DNA from: Pseudomonadota bacterium | GTDB lineage: Bacteria > Pseudomonadota > Gammaproteobacteria > Burkholderiales > Thiobacillaceae | Direction: 5' to 3' | NCBI GenBank assembly: GCA_021802555.1 | Contig: JAJZRU010000011.1 | Coordinates: 26,007-90,006, forward strand | DNA: 64,000 bases | In this document: positions 45,345 to 56,198 of the stretch, one piece after another | How positions within the stretch are numbered: the first letter of the stretch is position 1 | Layout: the number at the start of each line of letters is the position of its first letter | Translations under genes and position numbers: made by a program | The notes under the pieces: model-generated | Databases searched by the model: none | What the model was told of the DNA's origin: nothing | The model's input: the letters and a program-made list of their open reading frames with translations, nothing else

Positions 45345-45508
45345 GAGCCTCACCAAGCGGGTGCTTCGGTAACGCCCATTCCATGCGGGTTTTGGGGGGG
45401 CGCCGCCAAGGTTCAAGCACGCTGTGGAAGTGCAAGGGGTCCGTCCCGCTCGGCTTCCCAATAGAAATGCACGACGTTGTGACTTGTTCGACTTTACAGG
45501 AGTAACCC

Positions 45509-46036
45509 ATGGCAACTGCCAAGAAACCCGCGGCGAAGAAGGCCGCTCCGGCCAAGAAACCGGCGGCCAAAAAAGCCGCCGCGGCCAAGAAACCGGCTGC
45601 AAAAAAGGCCGCTCCGGCTAAAAAGCCCGCAGCCAAAAAAGCAGCTCCGGCCAGAAAAGCCACTGCAAAAAAGGCCGCCCCGGCTAAAAAGCCCGCAGCC
45701 AAAAAAGCAGCTCCGGCTAAAAAAGCCGCTGCAAAAAAGGCCGCCCCGGCTAAAAAGCCCGCAGCCAAAAAAGCAGCTCCGGCCAGAAAAGCCACTGCAA
45801 AAAAGGCCGCCCCGGCTAAAAAGCCCGCAGCCAAAAAAGCAGCTCCGGCTAAAAAAGCCGCTGCAAAAAAGGCCGCCCCGGCTAAAAAGCCCGCAGCCAA
45901 AAAAGCAGCTCCGGCTAAAAAAGCCGCGCCGACCAAGCCTGCGATGCCCTCTGTTTCGGAATCGGTCGTCAAGCCCGCGCCAGCGGCGCCTGCCCACATT
46001 CCCAGCACACCGGTCATCAAGCCATTCGGGCTATAA
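45509..46036 (+). CDS. Histone H1-like Lys/Ala-rich DNA-binding protein (AlgP/Hc1-like)
   Basis: A 175-residue protein consisting almost wholly of KKPAAKKAAPAKK-type repeats, with a short non-repetitive tail (MPSVSESVVKPAPAAPAHIP). Such proteins resemble eukaryotic histone H1 tails and bacterial AlgP, BpH1 and Hc1, and are thought to bind DNA or RNA by charge. The coding DNA contains two identical tandem 132-bp units (45651-45914), so copy-number change by slippage would be in frame. A clear promoter and an intrinsic terminator bound the gene, so it is monocistronic. Confidence 0.88.
   Translation: MATAKKPAAKKAAPAKKPAAKKAAAAKKPAAKKAAPAKKPAAKKAAPARKATAKKAAPAKKPAAKKAAPAKKAAAKKAAPAKKPAAKKAAPARKATAKKAAPAKKPAAKKAAPAKKAAAKKAAPAKKPAAKKAAPAKKAAPTKPAMPSVSESVVKPAPAAPAHIPSTPVIKPFGL
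45651..45914 (+). repeat. Tandem 132-bp coding repeat (two units)
   Basis: Units 45651-45782 and 45783-45914 look identical base for base. Each encodes 44 residues and is built of two similar 66-bp halves. The identity at silent sites points to recent unequal recombination or slippage. Confidence 0.8.
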
Positions 46037-46061
46037 GGCTGCGGCCGCTGGCCAAAGCCAA

Positions 46062-46085
46062 GGGGGGCATCTGGCCCCCCTTTTT
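46062..46085 (+). terminator. Intrinsic terminator of the histone-like gene
   Basis: GGGGGGC-ATCTG-GCCCCCC forms a 7-bp GC stem followed by TTTTT, 26 bases after the stop codon. A classic Rho-independent terminator. Confidence 0.88.
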
Positions 46086-46136
46086 ATTTGCGCCTCTGCC
46101 TGACAGGGGCCCGCCGCTCGCTGCGGGACGCGATCC

Positions 46137-48180
<2,044 letters not shown>

Positions 48181-48228
48181 CGCCGAGTAGCATACAACCA
48201 AAGGCACGAGGCGCAAACCGGCAGCCCC

Positions 48229-49491
48229 TCAGTCCGCCAGCAGCGACCAGAACAGGATCGCCACGGCCAGCGCCATCACCGCGGTGGCCAGCCAGCCCAG
48301 CACGAGCAGGCGGCGCGACACGACGAAGCGGCCCATCAGCTTGCGCCGGCTGACCATGTGCATGATCACCGCCATGATGGGCACCGAGACGACGCCGTTC
48401 ACCACCGCACTGTAGTACAGCGCCTGGATGGGATGCAGGGGCGTGAAGTTGATGAGCACGCCGATGGCCACGGCCACCGCCATCACGCCGTAATAGCCCT
48501 TGGCCGCGTCGATGCGGTGGTCCATGCCGGCCGGCAGGCCCAGCGATTCGGCCCAGGCATAGGCTGCCGAGCCCGACAGCACCGGCACGGCGAGCAGGCC
48601 GGTGCCTATGATGCCCAGGCTGAACAGCAGATAGGCGGCATCCCCCGCCAGGGGGCGCAGGGCCGTGGCCGCCTGCGCGGTGGTAGTAATGTCTGTGATG
48701 CCGTGGGCGTGCAGCACGGTGCCCGTGGTCACCATGATGAAGAAGGCCACCAGATTGGAGAAGCCCATGCCGAAGCTGGTGTCCACCCGCACGCGGCGCA
48801 ATTCCTCGTCGGCATCCAAAGGGCGCCGGCGCAGCCCCAGGCCGCGGCGGCGGGTGCGCAGTTCCTCGACTTCCTGGGCGGCCTGCCAGAAGAACAGATA
48901 GGGGCTGATGGTGGTGCCGAGGATGGCCACCACGGTGAGTACATAGTCGCGATCCAGGCGCAGGGGCGGCCACACCACTTCGCGCAGCACCGTGAGCCAG
49001 GGCACGCTCACCACCAGCACCGTGCCCACATAGGCCAGCAGCCCTAGGGTGAGGAACTTGAGCCAGCGCACGTAGCGCTGGTAAGGGAAGAGGATTTGCA
49101 GGCTCAGCGTGAACAGGCCGAAGAAGACCGCCCACAACTCGCCCGGCCCGAGCCCGAGCAAGGCCATGGCCTGGCCCATGGCGGCGAGGTCGGCGCCGAT
49201 GTTCAGCGTGTTGGCGAACAACAGGGCATAGACCACAAAGTGCAACAGCCAGGCCGGATAGGCGCGCCGCAGATTGGCCGCCAGGCCGCGCCCGGTGACC
49301 AGGCCGATGCGCGCGCTGGCGGTCTGGATGGCCACCATGAGCGGATAGGTGCAGACCAGCGCCCACAGGGCGCCATAGCCGAACATGGCGCCGCCCTGGG
49401 AATAGGTGGCGATGCCGCTGGGGTCGTCATCGGCCGCGCCGGTGATGAGGCCCGGGCCGAGTTTGTTGAGAAAGCGCCGCCAGGCGCTCAT
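48229..49491 (-). CDS. Nramp-related divalent metal transporter (DPSG-type)
   Basis: A 420-residue membrane protein with about 11 helices. Helix 1 reads LITGAADDDPSGIATYSQGG, so the metal-binding DPGN of classical Nramp Mn/Fe transporters is DPSG; helix 6 has TTISPYLFFWQA instead of the A-x-x-MPH motif. This places it in a distant Nramp clade of uncertain specificity (relatives may carry Mg or other ions). The ATG at 49491 overlaps the kinase stop by four bases, so it is co-translated with a two-component system. Confidence 0.85.
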   Translation of the reverse strand: MSAWRRFLNKLGPGLITGAADDDPSGIATYSQGGAMFGYGALWALVCTYPLMVAIQTASARIGLVTGRGLAANLRRAYPAWLLHFVVYALLFANTLNIGADLAAMGQAMALLGLGPGELWAVFFGLFTLSLQILFPYQRYVRWLKFLTLGLLAYVGTVLVVSVPWLTVLREVVWPPLRLDRDYVLTVVAILGTTISPYLFFWQAAQEVEELRTRRRGLGLRRRPLDADEELRRVRVDTSFGMGFSNLVAFFIMVTTGTVLHAHGITDITTTAQAATALRPLAGDAAYLLFSLGIIGTGLLAVPVLSGSAAYAWAESLGLPAGMDHRIDAAKGYYGVMAVAVAIGVLINFTPLHPIQALYYSAVVNGVVSVPIMAVIMHMVSRRKLMGRFVVSRRLLVLGWLATAVMALAVAILFWSLLAD

Positions 49492-50816
49492 GCCGCAGCC
49501 GCGGGAAAGAATATCTCCACGCGCAGGCCGGGGCCGGCGTCGAGCAATTGCAGGCGCAGCCCGTGGCGCTGGGCGATGGCATCGACCAGCGCCAGACCCA
49601 GGCCGCTGCCGGGCGTGGAGCGGCTGGCCTCCAGGCGATAGAAGCGGCGCAGCACGCGTTCGCGCTCCTGCGCCGGGATGCCCGGGCCGCGGTCTTCGAC
49701 CCATGCCCGCACGCCATGGCCGTCACGGGCGGCGCCGATTTCTATGGGCGTGCCCGCCGGGGTGTGGGTCAAGGCGTTCTCCAGCAGGTTGACGAACATC
49801 TGCGTCAGCAGAGGGTGGCTGCCGGAAACGAGCAAGTCGGGCTCTACCTTGGTCTGCAGAAAGCGCCCTTGCTCCTCCGTGAGCGGTCGGTAGGTGTCGG
49901 CCAGACCGCTCAGCAGACCGCTCAGCGCCACGGGGGCGAAGGTCGGCTGGCCGGCCTCGATCTGCGCCAGACGCAGGATGGCGTTGAACACGTCCAGCAG
50001 GCCGTCCGCCTCCCTGAGCGCGGCGGCGATCTCCTCCTCGCGGCCTGCCGGGTCCCGGCTCGCCGATTCCAGCTTCTGGCGCAGGCGCGTGAGCGGCGTG
50101 CGCAGGTCGTGCGCGAGATCGCGGCTCACCTGGCGCAGGTTGTCCATGAGGTTTTCCATGCGCGCGAGCATGGCGTTGAGGTTTTGCGCCAGGCGGTCGA
50201 GCTCGTCGCCGCTGCCGGACACGGGGATGCGGTGCGACAAATCGCCCGTCATGATGGCGCGCGCGGTGCGGTTGATGGCGTCGACGCGGCGCAGGAATCC
50301 CAGGCTCACCATGATGCCGCCGGCGACGGCCGCCACCAGGGAAGCGGCCAACCCCAGGCCGAAGGCGCTTTGGATCGCCTCCTGTGCCTCGCTCACACGC
50401 TGCAGGCTGGCACCCACCCACAGCCCGTTGCCGTTGGGCAGGCGCTCGCCCCATACCAGCAGATCCCTGCGGGCACGATCCTCTTCCTCGCCTCCGGCCA
50501 GCGGCTGGCGCGACCAGCCGAGCGGCGGCGGCGGAGCGATGTCGCCGGCCAACGGGTTGCCCAGGGGCCCCGCCAGCAGATAGTGGAAATGCCCCGAGCC
50601 GGCCATCTTGATGCGAATGCGCATCATCAGCCCTTCAACCGTGGGGCGCGGGCGCATTAGCTCGGCGGCCTCGCGGCGGATTTCCACACGCACCTGGTCC
50701 TCCAGGGCATGACTGGTGGTCCAATAGACGAGTGCGAAAACGATCCCGCCGGCGAATAGGAAGATGCCTGCGAACAGCGTCGAGAGACGGAACCCCTCAG
50801 TCCGCGTCAAGCGCAT
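49488..50816 (-). CDS. Sensor histidine kinase, OmpR-partner type
   Basis: A 442-residue kinase. Two membrane helices (LFAGIFLFAGGIVFALVYW and LAASLVAAVAGGIMVSLGF) flank a periplasmic domain of about 120 residues rich in Pro and Gly (PLAGDIAPPPPLGWSRQ). HAMP, then the H box (VSRDLAHDLRTPLTRLRQKL), the N box (MFVNLLENALTHTP) and G boxes (EDRGPGIPAQERERV, STPGSGLGLALV) follow. The start overlaps the regulator gene by 20 bases. Confidence 0.92.
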   Translation of the reverse strand: MRLTRTEGFRLSTLFAGIFLFAGGIVFALVYWTTSHALEDQVRVEIRREAAELMRPRPTVEGLMMRIRIKMAGSGHFHYLLAGPLGNPLAGDIAPPPPLGWSRQPLAGGEEEDRARRDLLVWGERLPNGNGLWVGASLQRVSEAQEAIQSAFGLGLAASLVAAVAGGIMVSLGFLRRVDAINRTARAIMTGDLSHRIPVSGSGDELDRLAQNLNAMLARMENLMDNLRQVSRDLAHDLRTPLTRLRQKLESASRDPAGREEEIAAALREADGLLDVFNAILRLAQIEAGQPTFAPVALSGLLSGLADTYRPLTEEQGRFLQTKVEPDLLVSGSHPLLTQMFVNLLENALTHTPAGTPIEIGAARDGHGVRAWVEDRGPGIPAQERERVLRRFYRLEASRSTPGSGLGLALVDAIAQRHGLRLQLLDAGPGLRVEIFFPAAAA

Positions 50817-51480
50817 GGAGACTGTAGCCCGCGCCGCGCACGGTATGGATGAGTTCGCCGTCGAAGCCCTTGTCGACCTTGGCGCGCAAGCGGCTGACAT
50901 GGGTTTCCACCACCGAGGTCTTGGGGTCGAAATGGAAATCCCAGACGTTTTCCAGCAGCATGGTGCGCGTCACCACCTGCCCGGCATGGCGCAGCAGGTA
51001 TTCCAGCAGCTTGAATTCCTGCGGCTGCAAATCGATGCGCTGGCCGGCGCGGGTGACGGTGCGCTTGACCAGATCCATTTCCAGGTCCGCCACCGCCAGG
51101 CGCGTGGTCTGCTCCGACAGCGGCGGACGGCGCGCCAGCGCGGTGATGCGCGCGAGCAGCTCGGCGAAAGCGAAGGGCTTGGCGAGATAATCGTCGCCGC
51201 CGGCCATGAGCCCTTCCACGCGGTCGTCCACGCCGCCCTGGGCGGTGAGGAACAGCACCGGCGACTTGATGCCCGCACCGCGCAGGGTCTTCACCACGGA
51301 AAGCCCGTCCAGGCCGGGCAGGCGGCGATCCACGACCAGCACGTCGTAGCTGCCGCCGGCGGCCAGGAACAGGCCGCCCTTGCCGTCGGCGGCGTGGTCC
51401 ACGGTATGTCCTGCCTCTTTCAGCCCGCGCACCAGATAAGTGGCCAAGTCTGTGTCGTCTTCGATCAGCAGTAGTTTCAT
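50797..51480 (-). CDS. OmpR-family response regulator
   Basis: A 227-residue regulator. The receiver has DD (LLIEDDTDLATYL), phospho-Asp in VLVVDRRLPGLDGLSVV and Lys in DYLAKPFAFAEL. The C-terminal winged helix ends with TSVVETHVSRLRAKVDKGF and IHTVRGAGYSLHA, close to the CopR/CusR/QseB group. First gene of the regulator-kinase-transporter operon; a strong terminator-like hairpin lies 18 bases upstream of its ATG. Confidence 0.93.
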   Translation of the reverse strand: MKLLLIEDDTDLATYLVRGLKEAGHTVDHAADGKGGLFLAAGGSYDVLVVDRRLPGLDGLSVVKTLRGAGIKSPVLFLTAQGGVDDRVEGLMAGGDDYLAKPFAFAELLARITALARRPPLSEQTTRLAVADLEMDLVKRTVTRAGQRIDLQPQEFKLLEYLLRHAGQVVTRTMLLENVWDFHFDPKTSVVETHVSRLRAKVDKGFDGELIHTVRGAGYSLHALDAD

Positions 51481-51497
51481 GGGCGCGCAGGAGCATC

Positions 51498-51523
51498 AAA
51501 AAAAACCGCCCATATCGGGCGGT
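51498..51523 (-). terminator. Intrinsic terminator between the PepSY genes and the response regulator
   Basis: On the minus strand CCGCCC-GATAT-GGGCGG is followed by eight T residues. It lies after the PepSY gene at 51704 and only 18 bases before the regulator ATG. It must act on transcripts coming from the PepSY genes, or as an attenuator in the regulator leader. The remaining 51524-51703 stretch has no gene. Confidence 0.8.
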
Positions 51524-51703
51524 GTAATTCTAAGGCAAAGCGCGCCGACACTCCCTCGGAGAAATCAAGCGCCGGCAGCTATGCTTTAGGCAACAACACG
51601 GAGGTACGTTCGTTGCGGGGGGGGATCCCTGCCGGCACCGCCGGCAGGGTCCGCATCGGGTTGCGGCCCGGCCCGGAGCTTACGCATTCGCGGGCCCGTG
51701 CCT

Positions 51704-52033
51704 TCAGCCGGCGCGCGGGCCTTCGCGGCTGTCTTCCAGCACCTTGCCGGTGACGGCGTCCACGCCCACTTCCTTGATGGCCTTGCCGTCGCGGATGTCG
51801 AAGGAATAGCGCAGACCGCTCCCGCCAGCCTCCTTCTCCAGTTCCTCGTCGACGATCTTGCCGGGCTGGGCCTTGAGCGCGATGGTGCGCGCATGCGCCA
51901 GGCTGATCTTGGCCTCCCTGGAATACTGCTCGCCCTTGAAGGCGAAGGCGCTGCCGGCGGTGCCGGCGAGCAGCAGCGCGAGGCCGATGGCGGCCAATTG
52001 CTTGGCGTCGGATTTGAAACTCTTGAATTGCAT
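51704..52033 (-). CDS. PepSY domain-containing periplasmic protein
   Basis: A 109-residue exported protein with a signal peptide (QLAAIGLALLLAGTAGSAFA). One PepSY domain follows, with the typical YSFDIRDGKAIKEVGVDA, then VTGKVL strand pair. PepSY proteins often accompany two-component systems and may modulate proteases or bind metals. The ATG at 52033 has GGAG upstream; the frame to 52066 is an extension. Second of two tandem PepSY genes. Confidence 0.85.
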   Translation of the reverse strand: MQFKSFKSDAKQLAAIGLALLLAGTAGSAFAFKGEQYSREAKISLAHARTIALKAQPGKIVDEELEKEAGGSGLRYSFDIRDGKAIKEVGVDAVTGKVLEDSREGPRAG

Positions 52034-52075
52034 ACGGTTTGCTCCAGAAAAAATGTAACGCGCCATGACTGAGGA

Positions 52076-52405
52076 TCAGTCTTCGGCTTCGTGCGCGCCG
52101 CCGGCGTCGGCCTGGGCCGACACGATCTGGCCGCTGTTGGCGTCGATCTTCACGTCGGTGACCTGGTTCCTGCCGATCACCTCTACGCCGTAGACGATGC
52201 GGCCGTTATCGTTCTCCAGCTCGGCGCGGATGGCGCGCCCGCCGGCATGCTGCTCGGCCGCGCCGACGGCCTGGACGAGCGACAATTTGGTATTGAGAAC
52301 GGCCTGGGCGTCACCGTCTTCGCGGTACTGCGCGGCATAGGCGACGGCGCCGAGGCCCAGCAGGGCGGCCAGCGCAACAGCGGCTTGAGCGGGAATCTTC
52401 ATCAT
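52076..52405 (-). CDS. PepSY domain-containing periplasmic protein
   Basis: A 109-residue exported protein with a signal peptide (AAVALAALLGLGAVAYA). The PepSY signature YGVEVIGRNQVTDVKIDANS, then GQIVSA is clear. The ATG pair at 52405/52402 follows AAAGGAG. It is the first gene of the PepSY pair, and the 9-bp tandem repeat upstream may be its operator. Confidence 0.85.
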   Translation of the reverse strand: MMKIPAQAAVALAALLGLGAVAYAAQYREDGDAQAVLNTKLSLVQAVGAAEQHAGGRAIRAELENDNGRIVYGVEVIGRNQVTDVKIDANSGQIVSAQADAGGAHEAED

Positions 52406-52500
52406 GTATGCTCCTTTAGCGGGGCCCTGCCAGCATGGCAAGGCATGGGAGACATACTGCGCAATCGCGCCATGGCGCCGGCTAACCGGCTGCTTACAAA

Positions 52501-52518
52501 TCAGTAAGCTCAGTAAGC
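52501..52518 (-). promoter_or_regulatory. Candidate response-regulator operator upstream of the PepSY genes
   Basis: TCAGTAAGC occurs twice in perfect tandem (52501-52509 and 52510-52518), preceded by an inverse CTTAC at 52493-52497. A perfect 12-bp palindrome TCACTTAAGTGA follows at 52530-52541. Direct repeats of this size are typical of OmpR-family binding sites, and the regulator gene is in the same cluster. The 52406-52645 interval contains no gene. Confidence 0.35.
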
Positions 52519-52645
52519 GGCTCGGCGCGTCACTTAAGTGATTATTAATACTGAGAAAAATCCCGCTGCGGCGGTCCGCGAAGGAACCAAAGGCGTCACG
52601 GAAGTTCCATAATTAAGCCTTTGCGCGCCGCATTCGGAGAGTATT

Positions 52646-52996
52646 TTGAACAAGCTGCCCTACGACAACTACCGCCCTATTGATTTCATTTTGCGCGACT
52701 GGCTGGCGCTGGACCGCACCGTGCTGGCGAACGAACGCACTTTCCTGGCCTATTGCCGCACGTCGCTGACCCTCGTGCTGGCGGGCCTCACCTTCATCCG
52801 TTTTTTCGGCCACGAGGTCTGGGCTGCCACGGGCTACGGCTTCATCTTCTTCGGGCTGGTGGTGTTCACTTATGGATACCGGCGCTACCGCCACATGCTG
52901 GGACACTACAGCAGCCTGACCGTCATCGAAGACGAGGAACTCGCCAGGCGCCTGGACACCCAGTCCAGCCGCCCGGCCATGCAGAGCGTCAAATAA
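52646..52996 (+). CDS. DUF202 (YidH-family) membrane protein
   Basis: A 116-residue protein. The conserved opening ALDRTVLANERTFLAYCRTS is typical of DUF202, followed by two hydrophobic segments (LVLAGLTFIRFF and GYGFIFFGLVVFTYGYRRY). The start is a TTG at 52646 with GGAGAG upstream. Function unknown. It is divergent from the PepSY genes. Confidence 0.85.
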   Translation: MNKLPYDNYRPIDFILRDWLALDRTVLANERTFLAYCRTSLTLVLAGLTFIRFFGHEVWAATGYGFIFFGLVVFTYGYRRYRHMLGHYSSLTVIEDEELARRLDTQSSRPAMQSVK

Positions 52997-53044
52997 ACAC
53001 CCGCTTCCGGCGCGGCACTCCGAACACCCCGGCGCACCACGGCC

Positions 53045-55063
53045 TCAGGCCATGCCGTTGTGGCGCAATAGCGCATCCAGCGTAGGTTCGCGCCCGCGGA
53101 AGGACTTGAAGGATTCCAGCGCCGGACGCGCGCCGCCCTGGGCCAGGATTTCGCTCCAGAAGCGGTGCCCCACCTCCGGGTTCAGCACGCCGTTTTCCTC
53201 GAACAGCGCATAGGCGTCGGCGGAGAGCACCTCCGCCCATTTGTAGCTGTAATAGCCCGCCGCATAGCCGCCCGCGAAGATGTGCGAAAAGTTGTTGGGA
53301 AAGCGGTTGTAGGCGGGCGGGACGACCACTGCGACTTCGCTGCGCACTTCTTCCAGCACCCGCAGTGCCGTCTCGCCCGTGCCCGGCTCGGCATGCAAAC
53401 GCATGTCGAAGAGGGCGAATTCCAGCTGGCGCAGGGTCTGCAGACCGGCCTGGAAGTTCTTGGCGGCGAGCATCTTGTCGAACAGCTCGCGCGGCAGCGG
53501 CGCACCGCTGTCGACGTGGCGGGTCATGTGCTTGAGCACGTCCCACTCCCAGCAGAAGTTCTCCATGAACTGGCTGGGCAGCTCCACCGCGTCCCACTCC
53601 ACGCCGTTGATGCCCGACACGCCCAGGTCCTCCACGCGCGTGAGAAGGTGGTGCAAGCCGTGGCCGAATTCATGGAACAGGGTAATGGCCTCGTCGTGGG
53701 TGAACAGCGCGGGCTTGCCGCCGACTGGGGAGGAAAAATTGCAGTTGAGATAGGCCACCGGCGTCTGGATGCCGCGGCCCTTGCGCCGGCGCGTGACGGC
53801 GTCGTCCATCCAGGCGCCGCCGCGCTTGGACGGGCGGGCGTAGAGATCGAGATAGAACTGGCCGATGAGAGCGCCGCCATGGTCGCGCACATCGTAAAAC
53901 TTCACGTCCGGATGCCAGGTCGGGGCCTCGGCCGGGCGGATGTGCAAGCCGTAGAGGGTTTCCACCACGCGGAACATGCCGGCCACCACCTGGGGCTCGG
54001 GAAAGTATTGCTTCACTTCCTGGTCGGAAAAGCTGTAACGCGCCGCGCGCAGCTTTTCCGACACATAGCTCATATCCCAGGCCTGCAAGTCCGCAAGCCC
54101 CAGTTCGCGCGCCGCGAAATCCTTCAGCTCGGCCAGGTCGCGCTCGGCATAAGGACGCGCGCGCTTGCCCAGGGCGTGCAGGAAATCCAGCACCTCGGCC
54201 GGGCTTTGCGCCATCTTGGGCTCCAGGGAGACCTGGGCATAGTTGTCGAAGCCCAGCAGCTGCGCGGCTTCCTGGCGCAGCTCCAGAATGCGCGCGATGA
54301 GGGGCGTGTTGTCGAGCTTTTCGTCGTCGAACTCGGAGGCGCGCGTGACGTAGGCATGGTAGAGGCGCTCGCGCAGCGCGCGGTTGTCGGCGTACTGCAT
54401 CACCGGCAGATAGGACGGCATGTGCAGGGTGAACTTCCAGCCCGCCTTGCCATCCGCCTCGGCCGCCGCCAGCGCCGCATCCAGTATGTCCTCGGGCAGG
54501 CCGGCAAGTTCCTCGCGATGCTCGATGTAGAGGGCGAAGGCGTTGGTGGCATCGAGCAGGTTTTCCTCGAACTTGGCCGCCAGCGAGGCCAGTTCCTCCT
54601 GGATCTTCAGGAAACGGGCCTTGTCCGCACCGGCCAGCTCGGCGCCGCCCAGGCGGAAATCGCGCAGCTCGTTGTCGATGATTTTCTTCTGCGCCGCGGA
54701 CAGGGTCGCGTAGGCCGGACCGTCGGCGAGCGTTTTGTATTTGCGGAACAGGCCGTCGTGCTGGCCCAGTTCGGCGTAGTACTGGGTGATGGCGGGAAGG
54801 TTGGCATTGTAGACCTCGCGCAGTTCGGGGCTGTTCATCACGGCGTTGAGATGGCTCACCTGCCCCCAGGCGCGCGACAAGCGCTCGTTGGCATCCTCCA
54901 TGGGCTGCACGAAATTCTCCCAGCCGGGCGCCGCCGCATCCTGCGCCGCGCGCTCCACCGCGGCGCGGCATTCGGCCAGCAGAGTCTGGACGGCGGGGGT
55001 GACCAGTTCGGGTTTGATGTCGGCAAAACGCGGCAGGCCGGAGAAATCGAGCAAGGGATTCAT
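53045..55063 (-). CDS. prlC: Oligopeptidase A (M3 family metallopeptidase)
   Basis: A 672-residue zinc peptidase that degrades short peptides such as cleaved signal peptides. The HExxH zinc motif lies in TLFHEFGHGLHHLLT, with the third ligand further on. The start PLLDFSGLPRFADIKPELV is typical. Normal family length. Divergent from the carbonic anhydrase-like gene. Confidence 0.94.
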   Translation of the reverse strand: MNPLLDFSGLPRFADIKPELVTPAVQTLLAECRAAVERAAQDAAAPGWENFVQPMEDANERLSRAWGQVSHLNAVMNSPELREVYNANLPAITQYYAELGQHDGLFRKYKTLADGPAYATLSAAQKKIIDNELRDFRLGGAELAGADKARFLKIQEELASLAAKFEENLLDATNAFALYIEHREELAGLPEDILDAALAAAEADGKAGWKFTLHMPSYLPVMQYADNRALRERLYHAYVTRASEFDDEKLDNTPLIARILELRQEAAQLLGFDNYAQVSLEPKMAQSPAEVLDFLHALGKRARPYAERDLAELKDFAARELGLADLQAWDMSYVSEKLRAARYSFSDQEVKQYFPEPQVVAGMFRVVETLYGLHIRPAEAPTWHPDVKFYDVRDHGGALIGQFYLDLYARPSKRGGAWMDDAVTRRRKGRGIQTPVAYLNCNFSSPVGGKPALFTHDEAITLFHEFGHGLHHLLTRVEDLGVSGINGVEWDAVELPSQFMENFCWEWDVLKHMTRHVDSGAPLPRELFDKMLAAKNFQAGLQTLRQLEFALFDMRLHAEPGTGETALRVLEEVRSEVAVVVPPAYNRFPNNFSHIFAGGYAAGYYSYKWAEVLSADAYALFEENGVLNPEVGHRFWSEILAQGGARPALESFKSFRGREPTLDALLRHNGMA

Positions 55064-55128
55064 GGAGCATACTCAGGGATGGGTCGCGGAATTATAATTT
55101 GGACGTCGTTCCCCCGTGTTTCAACCCC

Positions 55129-55668
55129 ATGAATGACAGAATTTCCGTGTCCGATTTCCGCGGCGTCTTGCCGCGCCTGGCGCCCGGCGCCTGGGTGCAT
55201 CCGCGCGCCTGTGTGATCGGCGACGTCGAATTGGGCGAGCGCGCCTCGGTGTGGCCGGGGGCGGTGGTGCGCGGGGACGTGAACCGCGTGGCCATCGGCG
55301 CCGAGACCAACGTCCAGGACAACGCCGTGCTGCACGTCTCCCACAAGACGCCGCAGGACCCGCAGGGCGGGCCGCTGGTCATCGGCGCGCGCGTCACCGT
55401 GGGCCACGGCGTCATCCTGCACGCCTGCACCATCGGCGACGAATGCCTGATCGGCATGGGCAGCATCATCCTTGATAAAAGCGTGCTGCAAGCGCGCGTG
55501 CTGCTGGGCGCGGGCTCGCTGGTGCCGGAGAACAAGGTGCTGGAATCCGGCTGGCTGTACCTGGGACGGCCGGCCAAGGCGGTGCGGCGGCTGAGCGACG
55601 AGGAGCTGGCCTATTTCGCCTACTCGGCGCGGCATTACGTGGAATTGTTCCAGGCTTACGAAGTCTGA
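55129..55668 (+). CDS. Gamma carbonic anhydrase family protein (YrdA-like)
   Basis: A 179-residue left-handed beta-helix protein. Metal-binding His positions lie in AVLHVSHKT and VTVGHGVILHACTIGDE, as in gamma carbonic anhydrases. The hexapeptide pattern (VIGDVELGERASVWPGAVVR) is clear. The ATG at 55129 fits the family; the frame extends ten codons upstream. Whether it hydrates CO2 is not known for the YrdA branch. Confidence 0.92.
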   Translation: MNDRISVSDFRGVLPRLAPGAWVHPRACVIGDVELGERASVWPGAVVRGDVNRVAIGAETNVQDNAVLHVSHKTPQDPQGGPLVIGARVTVGHGVILHACTIGDECLIGMGSIILDKSVLQARVLLGAGSLVPENKVLESGWLYLGRPAKAVRRLSDEELAYFAYSARHYVELFQAYEV

Positions 55669-55697
55669 TTCTGGCTTACAGTGCATTCGGAGGCATC

Positions 55698-56198
55698 ATG
55701 AAATCGGGCAAGACAAAAATAGTCGTCGCGGTCCTGCTGCTCGCCCTGGGCGGGGCGGTGGCCTATGCGCTCACCAGCAAGCCGGCGGCGCCGCCGGTGG
55801 CGGTCACGGCGCTGAACGGCCAGACCATCGACTTGTCGCAGACGCAAGGCAAAGTGGTGCTGGTGAATTTCTGGGCCACCTCCTGCCCCGGCTGCGTGGA
55901 GGAAATGCCCCTGCTCATCCAGACCTATGAGCGCTACAAGGACAAGGGCGTCAGGCTGGTGGCGGTGGCCATGAGCTACGACAAACCGGCCTACGTGGCC
56001 AACTTCGTCACGCGCTATCAACTGCCCTTCACCGTGGCCATAGACACCAGCGGCGCCGCGGCCAAGGCCTTCGGCAACGTCCAGCTCACGCCCACCAGCT
56101 TCATCATCAACCGCAAGGGCAAAGTGGTGGCGCAGAAGATAGGCAATTGGACGCCCGCGGAGCTGGACCGCGCGCTCGACCAAGCGCTCGCGTCATGA
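55698..56198 (+). CDS. TlpA-like thioredoxin-fold protein
   Basis: A 166-residue exported protein with an N-terminal anchor (IVVAVLLLALGGAVAYAL). The redox centre is CPGC in VNFWATSCPGCVEEMPLL. Probably a periplasmic membrane-bound disulfide reductase. Its stop overlaps the DinB-like gene by ATGA. A second TlpA-like protein with CPYC lies 600 bases away on the other strand. Confidence 0.88.
   Translation: MKSGKTKIVVAVLLLALGGAVAYALTSKPAAPPVAVTALNGQTIDLSQTQGKVVLVNFWATSCPGCVEEMPLLIQTYERYKDKGVRLVAVAMSYDKPAYVANFVTRYQLPFTVAIDTSGAAAKAFGNVQLTPTSFIINRKGKVVAQKIGNWTPAELDRALDQALAS

Noticed and set aside
45509..46036. Regular short repeats that could suggest a CRISPR array.
   Set aside because: The repeats are contiguous coding units for Lys/Ala-rich protein with no variable spacers, and no cas genes are near.
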